From F23-D06 sp045600525 (GTDB lineage: Bacteria > Bacteroidota > Bacteroidia > Bacteroidales > WCHB1-69), in contig JAZRYC010000102.1 of the NCBI GenBank assembly GCA_045600525.1, positions 1 through 38,408 on the forward strand: a stretch of 38,408 nucleotides of DNA, given 5' to 3'. The notes under the pieces are model-generated. The model saw only the letters and a program-made list of their open reading frames with translations. It did not search any database and was not told the DNA's origin. This document shows positions 25,178 to 33,392 of the stretch, piece by piece. Position numbers and translations under genes: made by a program. Position 1 is the first letter of the stretch, and each line of letters opens with the position of its first letter.

Positions 25178-27178
25178 ATGACACTGCAAGAATTTCAAGA
25201 AGACCTTAAGAGAGGTATTCCCAGCATTTTACCACAACCCAAACCCTACGATCCGAACGTTAATCATGCTCCCAAGCGTAAAGATATTCTAACCAAGAAG
25301 GAAAAGCAGCTTGCCCTTCGCAATGCGCTTCGTTATTTTGATCCTTCTCTGCATGCGCAGTTGGTTCCTGAATTTCTCAAAGAACTACAGGACTACGGAC
25401 GAATCTACATGTACCGTCTGCGCCCCGATTATGAAATGTACGCCCGTCCTATTGAAACATATCCAGCCAAATGCAGACAGGCGGCCGCCATCATGCTGAT
25501 GATTCAGAACAATTTGGACCCCGCTGTGGCACAGCATCCCCACGAATTGATCACCTATGGTGGAAATGGCGCCGTTTTTCAAAACTGGGCACAATACCGC
25601 CTCGTCATGAAATATTTGTCCGAGATGACCGACGAGCAGACCCTTGTCATGTATTCCGGTCACCCGCTTGGACTATTTCCATCCCATAAGGATGCGCCGC
25701 GCGTAGTCGTCACCAACGGCATGGTTATTCCAAACTACTCCAAGCCCGACGACTGGGAGCGTATGAATGCCCTTGGCGTCAGCCAATACGGACAAATGAC
25801 AGCCGGTTCCTACATGTACATCGGGCCTCAGGGTATTGTTCATGGCACCACCATTACCGTCCTGAACGCCAGCCGTAAAATCGGTGGCGAAATCGGCGGC
25901 AAGTTATTCGTCACCGCCGGTCTTGGCGGCATGTCTGGTGCCCAACCCAAGGCAGGCAATATTGCCGGTGTGGTTTCCATCACCGCAGAAATCAACCCCT
26001 CTGCCACCCAAAAGCGCTTCGAGCAAGGCTGGGTGGATGAAGTACACGACAACCTCGACCAACTCTTCGTCAAAGTAAACGAAGCACGCGCCAAGAAAAT
26101 CGCCCGTTCCTTCGCTTATCAAGGTAATGTCGTAGATCTTTGGGAATATTGCGCAGAACACAACATCCAAGTGGATCTCGGCAGTGACCAGACCTCCCTC
26201 CACAATCCTTGGGCCGGCGGCTATTATCCTGTGGGCATTTCATTTGAAGATGCTAAAGTCATGATGGCTGAGAAGCCCGAAGATTTCAAGAAAGCCGTTG
26301 AAGCATCCTTGCGCAGACATGTGGCTGCCATCAATAAACTTACGGCTAAGGGCATGTATTTCTTTGACTATGGCAATGCCTTCCTATTGCAATCATCTCG
26401 TGCCGGTGCAGATATTTTGAAAGCGGATGGCACATTTAGATACCCATCCTACGTACAAGATATCATGGGACCGATGTGCTTTGACTATGGTTTCGGTCCA
26501 TTCCGCTGGGTTTGCACCTCCGGCAAGGCAGAAGACCTTGACATCACCGACCATATCGCCATGGACGTACTGAACGAAATCAGCGCCACCGCACCTGCTG
26601 AGATTTCCCAGCAGATGAAAGACAACATCACCTGGATCAAGGGTGCCAACCAAAATCATTTGGTGGTAGGTTCACAAGCCCGTATTCTTTATGCCGATGC
26701 AGAAGGACGTACTAAGATCGCCGCAGCCTTTAACGATGCCGTCAAGAGCGGAAAACTCAGCGCTCCCGTTGTCATTGGCCGCGACCACCACGACGTATCT
26801 GGCACAGACTCACCATTCCGCGAGACCTCCAACATTTATGATGGTTCCAGTTTCTGCGCCGACATGGCTGTTCACAACGTCATCGGTGACGGATTCCGCG
26901 GTGCCACATGGGTTTCCATTCACAATGGTGGCGGCGTTGGCTGGGGTGAAGTCATCAACGGCGGCTACGGCATGGTACTTGACGGAACTGATGAAAGTGA
27001 CCGCAGACTGCGCAACATGCTCTTCTGGGACGTAAACAACGGCATCAGCCGACGCGCATGGGCTCGCAACGACGGTGCCATTTTCGCCATCAAACGCGCC
27101 ATGGCAGCCAATCCGAACCTTACCGTTACCTTACCGAACTTCACCGATGACAAGCTCATTGAAGAAAGCGTTCAATAA
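25178..27178 (+). CDS. hutU: Urocanate hydratase
   Basis: Urocanase adds water to urocanate to give imidazolone propionate, the second step of histidine breakdown, using tightly bound NAD+. The 666-residue protein shows LITYGGNGAVFQNWAQYRL, LVMYSGHPLGLFPSH, VVTNGMVIPNYS, AGSYMYIGPQGIVHGT, the NAD region LFVTAGLGGMSGAQPKAG, and the active-site-loop signature MCFDYGFGPFRWVCTSGK. The segment VIGRDHHDVSGTDSPFRET is also conserved. The Met at 25142 would add 12 residues that cover the promoter, so 25178 is chosen. No other hut gene is in the window; the remaining steps must be encoded elsewhere. Confidence 0.96.
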   Translation: MTLQEFQEDLKRGIPSILPQPKPYDPNVNHAPKRKDILTKKEKQLALRNALRYFDPSLHAQLVPEFLKELQDYGRIYMYRLRPDYEMYARPIETYPAKCRQAAAIMLMIQNNLDPAVAQHPHELITYGGNGAVFQNWAQYRLVMKYLSEMTDEQTLVMYSGHPLGLFPSHKDAPRVVVTNGMVIPNYSKPDDWERMNALGVSQYGQMTAGSYMYIGPQGIVHGTTITVLNASRKIGGEIGGKLFVTAGLGGMSGAQPKAGNIAGVVSITAEINPSATQKRFEQGWVDEVHDNLDQLFVKVNEARAKKIARSFAYQGNVVDLWEYCAEHNIQVDLGSDQTSLHNPWAGGYYPVGISFEDAKVMMAEKPEDFKKAVEASLRRHVAAINKLTAKGMYFFDYGNAFLLQSSRAGADILKADGTFRYPSYVQDIMGPMCFDYGFGPFRWVCTSGKAEDLDITDHIAMDVLNEISATAPAEISQQMKDNITWIKGANQNHLVVGSQARILYADAEGRTKIAAAFNDAVKSGKLSAPVVIGRDHHDVSGTDSPFRETSNIYDGSSFCADMAVHNVIGDGFRGATWVSIHNGGGVGWGEVINGGYGMVLDGTDESDRRLRNMLFWDVNNGISRRAWARNDGAIFAIKRAMAANPNLTVTLPNFTDDKLIEESVQ

Positions 27179-27229
27179 CATTCCTCATTAACGACCATTT
27201 TGTTTTTCAAACTTTCAAAATTCTATTAT

Positions 27230-28114
27230 TTGAAATTCAAAATCCTCATAGCGACAATCCTATTGATTATAGTGGCCGGCGGCTGCAAAAAGAAGCCGGC
27301 CCCTATTGTCATCACCCCGGATATTGAGAAAAGCCATCTACAACGCAACCACATCTACGGAAATGTTAAAGAAATACGAACCCTCACCTACTATCTAACA
27401 GAGGATTCCCTCCCTATTTCCGACACAGCCAATGTGAGCAAGATCTTACGTAAACGTTCGGCCGACCTATCCTCTTTTCAGAAATACACCTCCGATGGTT
27501 TTCTCTTGAAATTCATCAAATTCAATCATAATAAAGACACGTTGTTGCAACGGAATTATCATTACAACGACCTTGCCCACGGCACCAAATGGGAAGAATA
27601 CGACTCCACACACACACTGGTTACACATGGCAAGTACCTCTATGACCGCAACAACTTCCTCATTGGCGAACAGATTTTCCAAAATGACAGCATCGTGATC
27701 GCCTTTTCCTACAATACAGACGGAATCGGCAACATTACCAGCAGCACCCAATCCGTGGACAATTACACCACTCATACGGAAAACAAATACAATGAGCAGG
27801 GTTTAGTCTCTAAAATAACAGAGTATGAACCAAACGGTAAAGTATTCAAAACCGTCACCATTGAGTACGACAACTACGGCGACGAGGTCAATCGATGTGT
27901 TTATAAAGCCGGCGACCAAATGATTGAATACACTTATAACGAATACAGCCAGGAAGGCCGTCAAATCAAGACCATCTACGAAGACAAACTCCACCACACC
28001 AAGGAAACACACTATTTCACAGACTACGACTCATTCAACAACTGGCAGACGGAGATCTGTGTACAGAACAATCAAATTTCATTCATTCGCAAACGTAACC
28101 TTATTTATTATTAA
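27230..28114 (+). CDS. Lipoprotein of unknown function with YD-like repeats
   Basis: No ATG fits the start. The TTG at 27230 gives MKFKILIATILLIIVAGGCK, a textbook lipoprotein signal with lipobox A-G-G-C; a TTG at 27200 would add ten residues. The mature protein has repeated Tyr- and Gly-rich units such as FSYNTDGIGNITSST, NKYNEQGLVSKITEY, IEYDNYGDEVNRCVY and TYNEYSQEGRQIKTI, which resemble the loose YD/RHS-like repeats of many Bacteroidota surface lipoproteins. Function is unknown. It lies downstream of hutU and nine bases before the DUF5606 gene. Confidence 0.8.
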   Translation: MKFKILIATILLIIVAGGCKKKPAPIVITPDIEKSHLQRNHIYGNVKEIRTLTYYLTEDSLPISDTANVSKILRKRSADLSSFQKYTSDGFLLKFIKFNHNKDTLLQRNYHYNDLAHGTKWEEYDSTHTLVTHGKYLYDRNNFLIGEQIFQNDSIVIAFSYNTDGIGNITSSTQSVDNYTTHTENKYNEQGLVSKITEYEPNGKVFKTVTIEYDNYGDEVNRCVYKAGDQMIEYTYNEYSQEGRQIKTIYEDKLHHTKETHYFTDYDSFNNWQTEICVQNNQISFIRKRNLIYY

Positions 28115-28123
28115 AAAACTACT

Positions 28124-28525
28124 ATGGATTTAAGCAACATTTTATCAATCACTGGAAAAAGCGGACTTTTCAAACTTGTTTCCAGAACCCCCAACAGCTT
28201 TATCGTTGAATCACTTGAAGACGGCCACCGTTTTCCTGCATTTTCCAGTGACGGTGTAGCCACTTTAGACAATATCGCCATCTTCACAGAAGAAGACGAA
28301 GTATCCCTCCAATCGGTTTTCCAATCCATGTTCAAACAGCATAACGGCCAGAAAAAGGATATGCCCAAAGACAACAACGCCATGAAGGCCTATTTTGCAG
28401 AAGTACTTCCTAACTACGACCGCGAACGCGTGTATGTTTCCAACATCAAGAAAGTAATCGCTTGGTACAACATACTTATCGAGCATAATTTAATTGATCT
28501 GGAAGAAGCCCAAGAAGAGAAATAA
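28124..28525 (+). CDS. DUF5606/DUF6852-type protein
   Basis: The 133-residue cytoplasmic protein begins MDLSNILSITGKSGLFKLVS and continues NSFIVESLEDGHRFPAFS and DNIAIFTEEDEVSLQSVF, which I recognise as the DUF5606 pattern of Bacteroidota. The C-terminal half (AMKAYFAEVLPNYDRERVYV, KVIAWYNILIEHNLID) corresponds to the companion DUF6852 region. The function is not known. It is short, highly conserved in the phylum, and sits between two membrane-anchored proteins with gaps of about ten bases, so it belongs to the same transcript. Confidence 0.85.
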   Translation: MDLSNILSITGKSGLFKLVSRTPNSFIVESLEDGHRFPAFSSDGVATLDNIAIFTEEDEVSLQSVFQSMFKQHNGQKKDMPKDNNAMKAYFAEVLPNYDRERVYVSNIKKVIAWYNILIEHNLIDLEEAQEEK

Positions 28526-28535
28526 TCCCATTCAT

Positions 28536-29957
28536 ATGAAAGAGGAGTACACTACAGAAAAAAAACGAGGTTGGATCCTATGGGTCAGTCTCTTCGCCGT
28601 CCTACTGATCGGTGTCGGCATTTTCTTTTATTACAAGTTTTTACGGCAAACCCGATCTGAACTCATCGAAGCCGTACCTGTTGAGGCCGTGTTCATCTAT
28701 GAGATCAACGACAATGAGGCTTTTCTCAAAGACATCCCCTCTGTACTCCCCTATATGAATGAAGCATTTGCCATGGATGCCCTTCCTGCCTTTGAGTCAG
28801 TCTTCCACAAACTCCCGAATGGCGATTACGACATCTCGGCGTCTGGGCACATCATGGAGACTGGGTTATCCATTCTCTTCAACACACACATAGACCAAGC
28901 CGCGTTTAAGAAACTTCTTCGCGCACTCAGCATTGACCCCGCCAATTTTCAATCATTTGAACAACACAAGATTTACACATACGGAACGGACTACAAAAGT
29001 CTAAAATTCTCTTATACCAACCATCTTCTTCTTGTTTCTGATAATCTCGACCTTTTGAAGAAAGCGATTATCCAACACCAGCATCCTAAAAACCTTTTGG
29101 CCAATAGGGAATTTTCCAAACTCTATCAAATAGCGGAGAAGAACAAAAAACAAAATTGGTTATTCATCAACAATGTTGCCTATAGCGATTTTTTAGGAAC
29201 CTTCTTCAACAAGAACGTCTTGGAAAGTTTCAAATCCATAAAAAAAGCACCCGAATGGTCTGCCTTCCAAATCAGAGTAGCGCAAAATGAAGTTTTTCTA
29301 TCAGGCTATACAGTCACATTAACAGAAGACATCAACACATACAAGGACAAAAAGTCCACACACACACTTCCTATCTATTCGCTGCCGTTTCACACTTCTT
29401 GGTACTATCAAATAGAGAAAGAGAATCATGCACTTTGTTACTTTGCTATTCCAGGGGATTCCGCCATCACACATAAGTTCATGACCATTGTACAGGACAC
29501 CCTCCATCCACTGATACTTCCTTTAGGAGATGAAATGCAATCTGAAGAGATGCGCAACACCTATCCAGACGGGGTCTATCCCATCAGTGACAGTATCATC
29601 AAGCGCAATCTTCGGAATATTGATGTACAGAATTACAAGTACATGCTCACCTTGAACCACCAATATATTTTTGCAGAAAGCAAAGAGGCACTCGCACTTT
29701 ACACCCGTGAAACACATCAGAATGGTTCCCTCGCCGACAGCCGATATTACCAATTCTCCGCGGCCAGCATTGCCTCTTCCAACTTGTTAGAATATACCTT
29801 CTACAATCCGAAAGATGGGAATAGTCTGGTTCAACATCTGTCGGCAAAAGGGAAAGGCTCCCTCATAGGACAGCATCTATTGATTTTCTCTTTCAGTTGT
29901 AACAACATCACAAAAGACTTTGCCGCCATCAACCTCTACATAAACTTTGGCAGATAA
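28536..29957 (+). CDS. Membrane-anchored protein of unknown function (DUF3352-like)
   Basis: The 473-residue protein has a short charged N-terminus, one membrane helix (WILWVSLFAVLLIGVGIFFYY region, residues about 11-33) and a large extracytoplasmic part. Segments such as VPVEAVFIYEIN, HLLLVSDNLDLLKKAI and NWLFINNVAYSDFL recall DUF3352-type proteins that begin V-P-x-x-A, but this is only a resemblance. The frame is open to 28494, inside the previous gene; the ATG at 28536, ten bases after the DUF5606 stop, is preferred. It is the last gene of the hutU run and is followed by a long hairpin. Confidence 0.75.
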   Translation: MKEEYTTEKKRGWILWVSLFAVLLIGVGIFFYYKFLRQTRSELIEAVPVEAVFIYEINDNEAFLKDIPSVLPYMNEAFAMDALPAFESVFHKLPNGDYDISASGHIMETGLSILFNTHIDQAAFKKLLRALSIDPANFQSFEQHKIYTYGTDYKSLKFSYTNHLLLVSDNLDLLKKAIIQHQHPKNLLANREFSKLYQIAEKNKKQNWLFINNVAYSDFLGTFFNKNVLESFKSIKKAPEWSAFQIRVAQNEVFLSGYTVTLTEDINTYKDKKSTHTLPIYSLPFHTSWYYQIEKENHALCYFAIPGDSAITHKFMTIVQDTLHPLILPLGDEMQSEEMRNTYPDGVYPISDSIIKRNLRNIDVQNYKYMLTLNHQYIFAESKEALALYTRETHQNGSLADSRYYQFSAASIASSNLLEYTFYNPKDGNSLVQHLSAKGKGSLIGQHLLIFSFSCNNITKDFAAINLYINFGR

Positions 29958-29965
29958 CCATAAAA

Positions 29966-29999
29966 ATTATTGGTGTCCGTTTTACCGGACACCAATAAT
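29966..29999. terminator. Long hairpin after the hutU operon
   Basis: The arms at 29966-29979 and 29986-29999 match perfectly over 14 bases (ATTATTGGTGTCCG and its complement) with a six-base loop. It starts nine bases after the stop codon. The T-run TTTTTA is on the minus-strand side, so on the plus strand it is a hairpin without a classical tail; it may work in both directions. Confidence 0.6.
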
Positions 30000-30237
30000 C
30001 CCAAATAATAATCGACATCTTTTAAACGGGCACAATGCCTGCGCCAGAAGTACTTCGGCAATGCGTATTTCTGCGCAGACTAATTGACGTTTCCAGCTAT
30101 TATCACAACGACTTCCTATTCTGCGGTATCCACACCTCCACATGGTGGTACATGGCAATATTCCATGCATTATTGACATAAATTGTCAAAAACAATTCGT
30201 TTTTTTGCAACTTGCACAAAAACTGCCTATTTATTGC

Positions 30238-30245
30238 TATTTTTG
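30238..30245 (+). promoter_or_regulatory. Putative -7 promoter box for the type I RM operon
   Basis: TATTTTTG followed by C matches TAnnTTTG. The leader to the hsdM ATG would be about 150 bases and includes a short GC-rich stem. Confidence 0.4.
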
Positions 30246-30401
30246 CTTTGGTTTTTGCCAAATATGAAATTGAAATTGTAAAACGTGGTGCCGGTGTCGT
30301 ACGGCACGATTGTAGCGACGTTGAGTACAAAATCGCTATGGTGGAAAATACGACGAAAAAAACGAGGTTATAACGCCCTATTTTAATTAAAACACAAAGG
30401 A

Positions 30402-30818
30402 ATGGCTAAAAAAATCATACAACCTAAAAGCATGGAGGAAGCGCTGTGGGAAGCGTGCAATAAGCTCCGCGGCTCCATTGAAAGTTCAGAATACAAACAC
30501 GTGGTGCTCAGCTTAATATTCTTGAAATATGCCGGCGATCATTTCGAAAAGCGCCGTCAGGAAATTGTGGCGGAAGGACACGAGGCCTTCGCCGACAACG
30601 TGGCTTTCTATGCCGCCAAGAACGTCTTCTACTTAGCGCCCGAGAGTCGCTGGGACTTCATTATGGAAAACGCCAAACAGCCGGACATTGCACTGAAAAA
30701 TCGACAAGGCGTTGTCGGAAGTGGAGAAGCAGAACAAGCCGCTCAAGGGCACGCTGCCCAGCAACTATTACGCCAATCTCGGCCTCGACACATCCAAATT
30801 GGCTTCACTTTTAGATGA
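30402..30818 (+). pseudogene. hsdM: HsdM N-terminal part (type I RM methyltransferase), frameshifted
   Basis: The first 99 codons (to about 30698) encode a normal HsdM N-terminal helical domain: MEEALWEACNKLRGSIESSEYKHVVLSLIFLKYAGDHFEKRRQEIV, then FYLAPESRWDFIMENAKQPDIALK. After that the frame turns into unrelated sequence and stops at 30818. The correct continuation (I-D-K-A-L-S-E-V-E-K) is in the next frame and runs on as the 30712-31959 frame. The cause is one extra A in the run at 30696-30700: four A's would restore a single open gene of about 519 codons. The N-terminal domain is needed for HsdM-HsdS assembly, so as it stands the modification enzyme is probably not made intact. Confidence 0.85.
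30696..30700 (+). other. Frameshift site in hsdM (A-run of five)
   Basis: The codons CTG AAA ATC GAC would keep the HsdM frame; the sequence reads CTG, five A's, then TCGAC, one A too many. It may be a real mutation, a slippage-based on/off switch, or a sequencing error in a short homopolymer. Confidence 0.8.
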
Positions 30819-31959
30819 AATCAACAAGATTGACACGCTCAAGGATGAGGAAAATGACCTAATCGGGCGCGTGTATGAATATTTCCTTGGCAAATTCGCC
30901 ATTGCCGAAGGCAAAGGCAAGGGGGAATTCTACACGCCAAAGTGCATCGTGAACCTCATTGCCGAAATGATTGAGCCGTACGAAGGCAAGATTTACGACC
31001 CCTGCTGCGGTTCGGGCGGCATGTTCGTGCAGTCGCTGAAGTTCATCTCCGCCCACAACGGCAACCGCAAGAACGTCTCCATTTACGGACAGGAATACAC
31101 CAAGACGACCTACAAGTTAGCGAAGATGAACCTCGCCATCCGTGGCATCGCCTCCAACCTGGGCGAAAGCGAGGCCGACACCTTCCACAACGACCAGCAT
31201 AAGGATCTTAAAGCCGACTACATCATGGCCAATCCGCCGTTCAACCAGAAGGCGTGGCGCGAGGAAAGCGAGCTGACCAACGACCCGCGCTGGGCGGGCT
31301 ATGACGTGCCACCCACCAGCAACGCCAACTACGGCTGGATTCTGAATATGGTGTCAAAGCTGAGCTGCGACGGCGTGGCAGGCTTCATTCTGGCCAACGG
31401 GGCGTTGAGCGCCGACGGCACCGAGTACGCCATCCGCAAGAAGATGCTGGAACGCGGACTGGTGGAAGCCATCCTCATTCTGCCGCGCAACCTATTCTAC
31501 ACCACCGACATCAGCGTAACGCTGTGGATTCTGAACAACAACAAGAAAGCCCGCGTGGCCAACCGCAACGGCGAAGAGGTGCATTACCGCGACCGCGAAA
31601 AGGAAGTGCTGTTCATGGACCTGCGGCAGATGGGTTCGCCTTACGAAAAAAAATACGTACAATTGACGGCCGACGATATTGCCCGCGTGGCACGCACGTA
31701 CCACGATTGGCAACGCGTGGGCGATGGTTACCACAATATTCCCGAATATTGTTATTCCGCCACCTTCGACGAAATTGCGGAAAAGAATTTCTCGTTGGTG
31801 CCCAGCAAATACATCGAATTTGTGAACCGCGACGAGCAGATTGATTTCGACAGCAAGATGAAACAGTTGCAATCCGAAATGAAGGAATTGCTGGCCGAAG
31901 AAGAAAAATCGAAGGCGGAATTGAAGGCATTGTTCAAGAAATTGGGATATGAATTGTAA
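30712..31959 (+). CDS. hsdM: HsdM catalytic and C-terminal part (N6-adenine methyltransferase)
   Basis: This frame holds the rest of the type I methyltransferase subunit. Visible are VYEYFLGKFAIAEGKGKGEFYTP, the SAM-binding motif I YDPCCGSGGMFVQS, the catalytic motif IV ANPPFNQKAW, LSADGTEYAIRKKMLERGLVEAIL and FYTTDISVTLWILNN. The C-terminus is a charged coiled coil (KQLQSEMKELLAEEEKSKAE), which normally contacts HsdS. The internal ATG at 30712 is probably not a natural start; the protein should continue from the upstream fragment at 30402. HsdR, the restriction subunit, is not in the window. A Fic gene and hsdS follow. Confidence 0.92.
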   Translation: MSEVEKQNKPLKGTLPSNYYANLGLDTSKLASLLDEINKIDTLKDEENDLIGRVYEYFLGKFAIAEGKGKGEFYTPKCIVNLIAEMIEPYEGKIYDPCCGSGGMFVQSLKFISAHNGNRKNVSIYGQEYTKTTYKLAKMNLAIRGIASNLGESEADTFHNDQHKDLKADYIMANPPFNQKAWREESELTNDPRWAGYDVPPTSNANYGWILNMVSKLSCDGVAGFILANGALSADGTEYAIRKKMLERGLVEAILILPRNLFYTTDISVTLWILNNNKKARVANRNGEEVHYRDREKEVLFMDLRQMGSPYEKKYVQLTADDIARVARTYHDWQRVGDGYHNIPEYCYSATFDEIAEKNFSLVPSKYIEFVNRDEQIDFDSKMKQLQSEMKELLAEEEKSKAELKALFKKLGYEL

Positions 31960-31962
31960 ACA

Positions 31963-32007
31963 AAACATTCCAATTCTTTCCAATTTTGCAAACATTGGAA
32001 AGAATTT
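31963..32007 (+). repeat. Palindromic direct repeat, copy 1 (upstream of fic)
   Basis: A 45-base sequence that recurs with one mismatch at 33335-33379, on the other side of the fic gene. Inside it AATTCTTTCCAAT and ATTGGAAAGAATT form 13-base inverted arms with a nine-base loop. It lies directly before the -7 box of fic, where an operator would sit, and it also follows the hsdM stop by three bases, where a terminator would sit. Confidence 0.85.
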
Positions 32008-32009
32008 TG

Positions 32010-32017
32010 TATTTTTG
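32010..32017 (+). promoter_or_regulatory. Putative -7 promoter box for fic
   Basis: TATTTTTG is an exact TAnnTTTG match, 14 bases before the fic ATG. The palindromic repeat just upstream overlaps the -33 region, so binding of a protein to it would block this promoter. Confidence 0.5.
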
Positions 32018-32031
32018 CCGAAAAAACAATT

Positions 32032-33336
32032 ATGATTGAAAATCCTCCTAGCATAACACCTCAAGAGATGGCTGATGTTTTGATGAATATCAACCATTAT
32101 TCACCTCTATTTCCTTTGATTGCGAAAGCGAATGATTCATATGAACCTTGGAAATCTTTGAAATATAAGAGATTACCTGAAGGGTTCACGACGAAGAATT
32201 TGTGGAATTGCGTAAAAGTGTCCAGGTTGAAAAATCGGGAATTGGTATGGCCTCGTTATAATGTTTCGTTTTCCGCCACCTCCGCGATGCAGCAATTGTG
32301 TCATCATTTCGATATGAATTTTGGGGGCAGTTGGGGAAACGACAGTTTGATTCCAGAGGAGAACAAAACAAAATATCTCATATCCTCATTGATGGAGGAG
32401 GCCATCTCTTCCAGTCAAATGGAGGGGGCGGCCACTACACGTAAGGTGGCCAAGGAGATGTTGCGAAAGAAAATGTCACCGAAAGACAAGTCGCAGCAGA
32501 TGATTCTCAACAACTACAATACAATTCTGTACATTACCGAGCATCGAGATGAGCCATTGAGTGAGGAGTTGTTGTTGAAAATTCATTCTCTGATGACGGA
32601 GAAGGCGTTGGACAATCCGGAGGATGCGGGGCAGTTCAGGAAGAACGATGACATTGTGGTGGGGAATGCGCTTACGGGCGAAACCGTGCACACGCCGCCG
32701 TCCCACACGGAGATTCCGCAGTTTGTGCAGGATTTGTGCGATTTCTTCAACGATGACAATGCGCGTCCCTTCATACATCCGATTTTACGCGGCATCATCA
32801 TCCATTTTATGGTGGCGTACGTGCATCCCTTCACCGATGGAAACGGCCGTACGGCAAGGGCATTGTTCTACTGGTACATGTTGAAGCAGGGCTATTGGAT
32901 GACGGAATACCTTTCCATTTCGAGGATTATTGCGGCCAAGAAAACGGCGTATGAAAACGCGTTTCTGTATGTGGAAACCGACGAGATGGACTTGGGCTAT
33001 TTTGCCATTTATCACTTGAACGTGCTGAACGAGGCGTTTGAGAACCTGAAGGCATACATCAAGCGGAAGACCGACGAGCAGAAGGCGGCAAAGAAATTCC
33101 TTGGCATCGGCAACGTGAATGTGCGGCAGGCGGAGATCATCCAGTTGTACTGCGAGGATGCGAGTTCCGTGCATACGGTGAAGGATTTCCAGGTGAAGTT
33201 CCTCATATCGCCCACCACGGCAAAGGCCGACATTGTCGGGTTGCTGGAGATGGGCATTCTGAAGGAGATCGCATTCAACAAGGTGAAGAAAGGCTACGTG
33301 AAAGGCGACAGATTCGATGAAATTGTAAAACCATAA
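32032..33336 (+). CDS. Fic-domain protein (AMP/NMP-transferase type)
   Basis: Fic enzymes usually transfer AMP from ATP to a target hydroxyl. The 434-residue protein has the catalytic motif HPFTDGNGRTARALFYWYML (about residues 265-284), preceded by the flap region. Near residue 131 the stretch S-S-Q-M-E-G fits the inhibitory helix motif [S/T]xxxE[G/N] of class II Fic proteins, so the enzyme is probably self-inhibited. The C-terminal part (VRQAEIIQLYCEDASSVHTV, ISPTTAKADIVGLLEMGIL) looks like a winged-helix DNA-binding domain. It sits between hsdM and hsdS and is bracketed by the palindromic repeats. Fic genes in type I RM loci are known, but their target there is not. Confidence 0.92.
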   Translation: MIENPPSITPQEMADVLMNINHYSPLFPLIAKANDSYEPWKSLKYKRLPEGFTTKNLWNCVKVSRLKNRELVWPRYNVSFSATSAMQQLCHHFDMNFGGSWGNDSLIPEENKTKYLISSLMEEAISSSQMEGAATTRKVAKEMLRKKMSPKDKSQQMILNNYNTILYITEHRDEPLSEELLLKIHSLMTEKALDNPEDAGQFRKNDDIVVGNALTGETVHTPPSHTEIPQFVQDLCDFFNDDNARPFIHPILRGIIIHFMVAYVHPFTDGNGRTARALFYWYMLKQGYWMTEYLSISRIIAAKKTAYENAFLYVETDEMDLGYFAIYHLNVLNEAFENLKAYIKRKTDEQKAAKKFLGIGNVNVRQAEIIQLYCEDASSVHTVKDFQVKFLISPTTAKADIVGLLEMGILKEIAFNKVKKGYVKGDRFDEIVKP

Positions 33337-33379
33337 ACATTCCAATTCTTTCCAATTTTTCAAACATTGGAAAGAATTT
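33335..33379 (+). repeat. Palindromic direct repeat, copy 2 (downstream of fic)
   Basis: It matches copy 1 at 44 of 45 bases (a G/T difference in the loop region); both 13-base arms are intact. It overlaps the last bases of fic and ends 13 bases before the hsdS ATG. No -7 box follows this copy. Confidence 0.85.
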
Positions 33380-33392
33380 ACAAGATAAAGAA

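Larger units (their letters stand above)
29958..30401. other. Intergenic boundary between core genes and the defence island
   Basis: No convincing gene is present. The region contains the hairpin at 29966-29999, a -7 box at 30238-30245, and a short stem (GTGCCG at 30288-30293, CGGCAC at 30302-30307) with nearby REP-like sequence. Short minus-strand frames here have no recognisable features. Confidence 0.55.

Noticed and set aside
30103..30330. 75-codon minus-strand frame before hsdM
   Set aside because: No motif and poor coding character; it covers the putative promoter of the RM operon.
30690..30720. Programmed ribosomal frameshift in hsdM
   Set aside because: The site is only five A's, with no clear slippery heptamer, downstream pseudoknot or family precedent that I know of; mutation or slippage is simpler.
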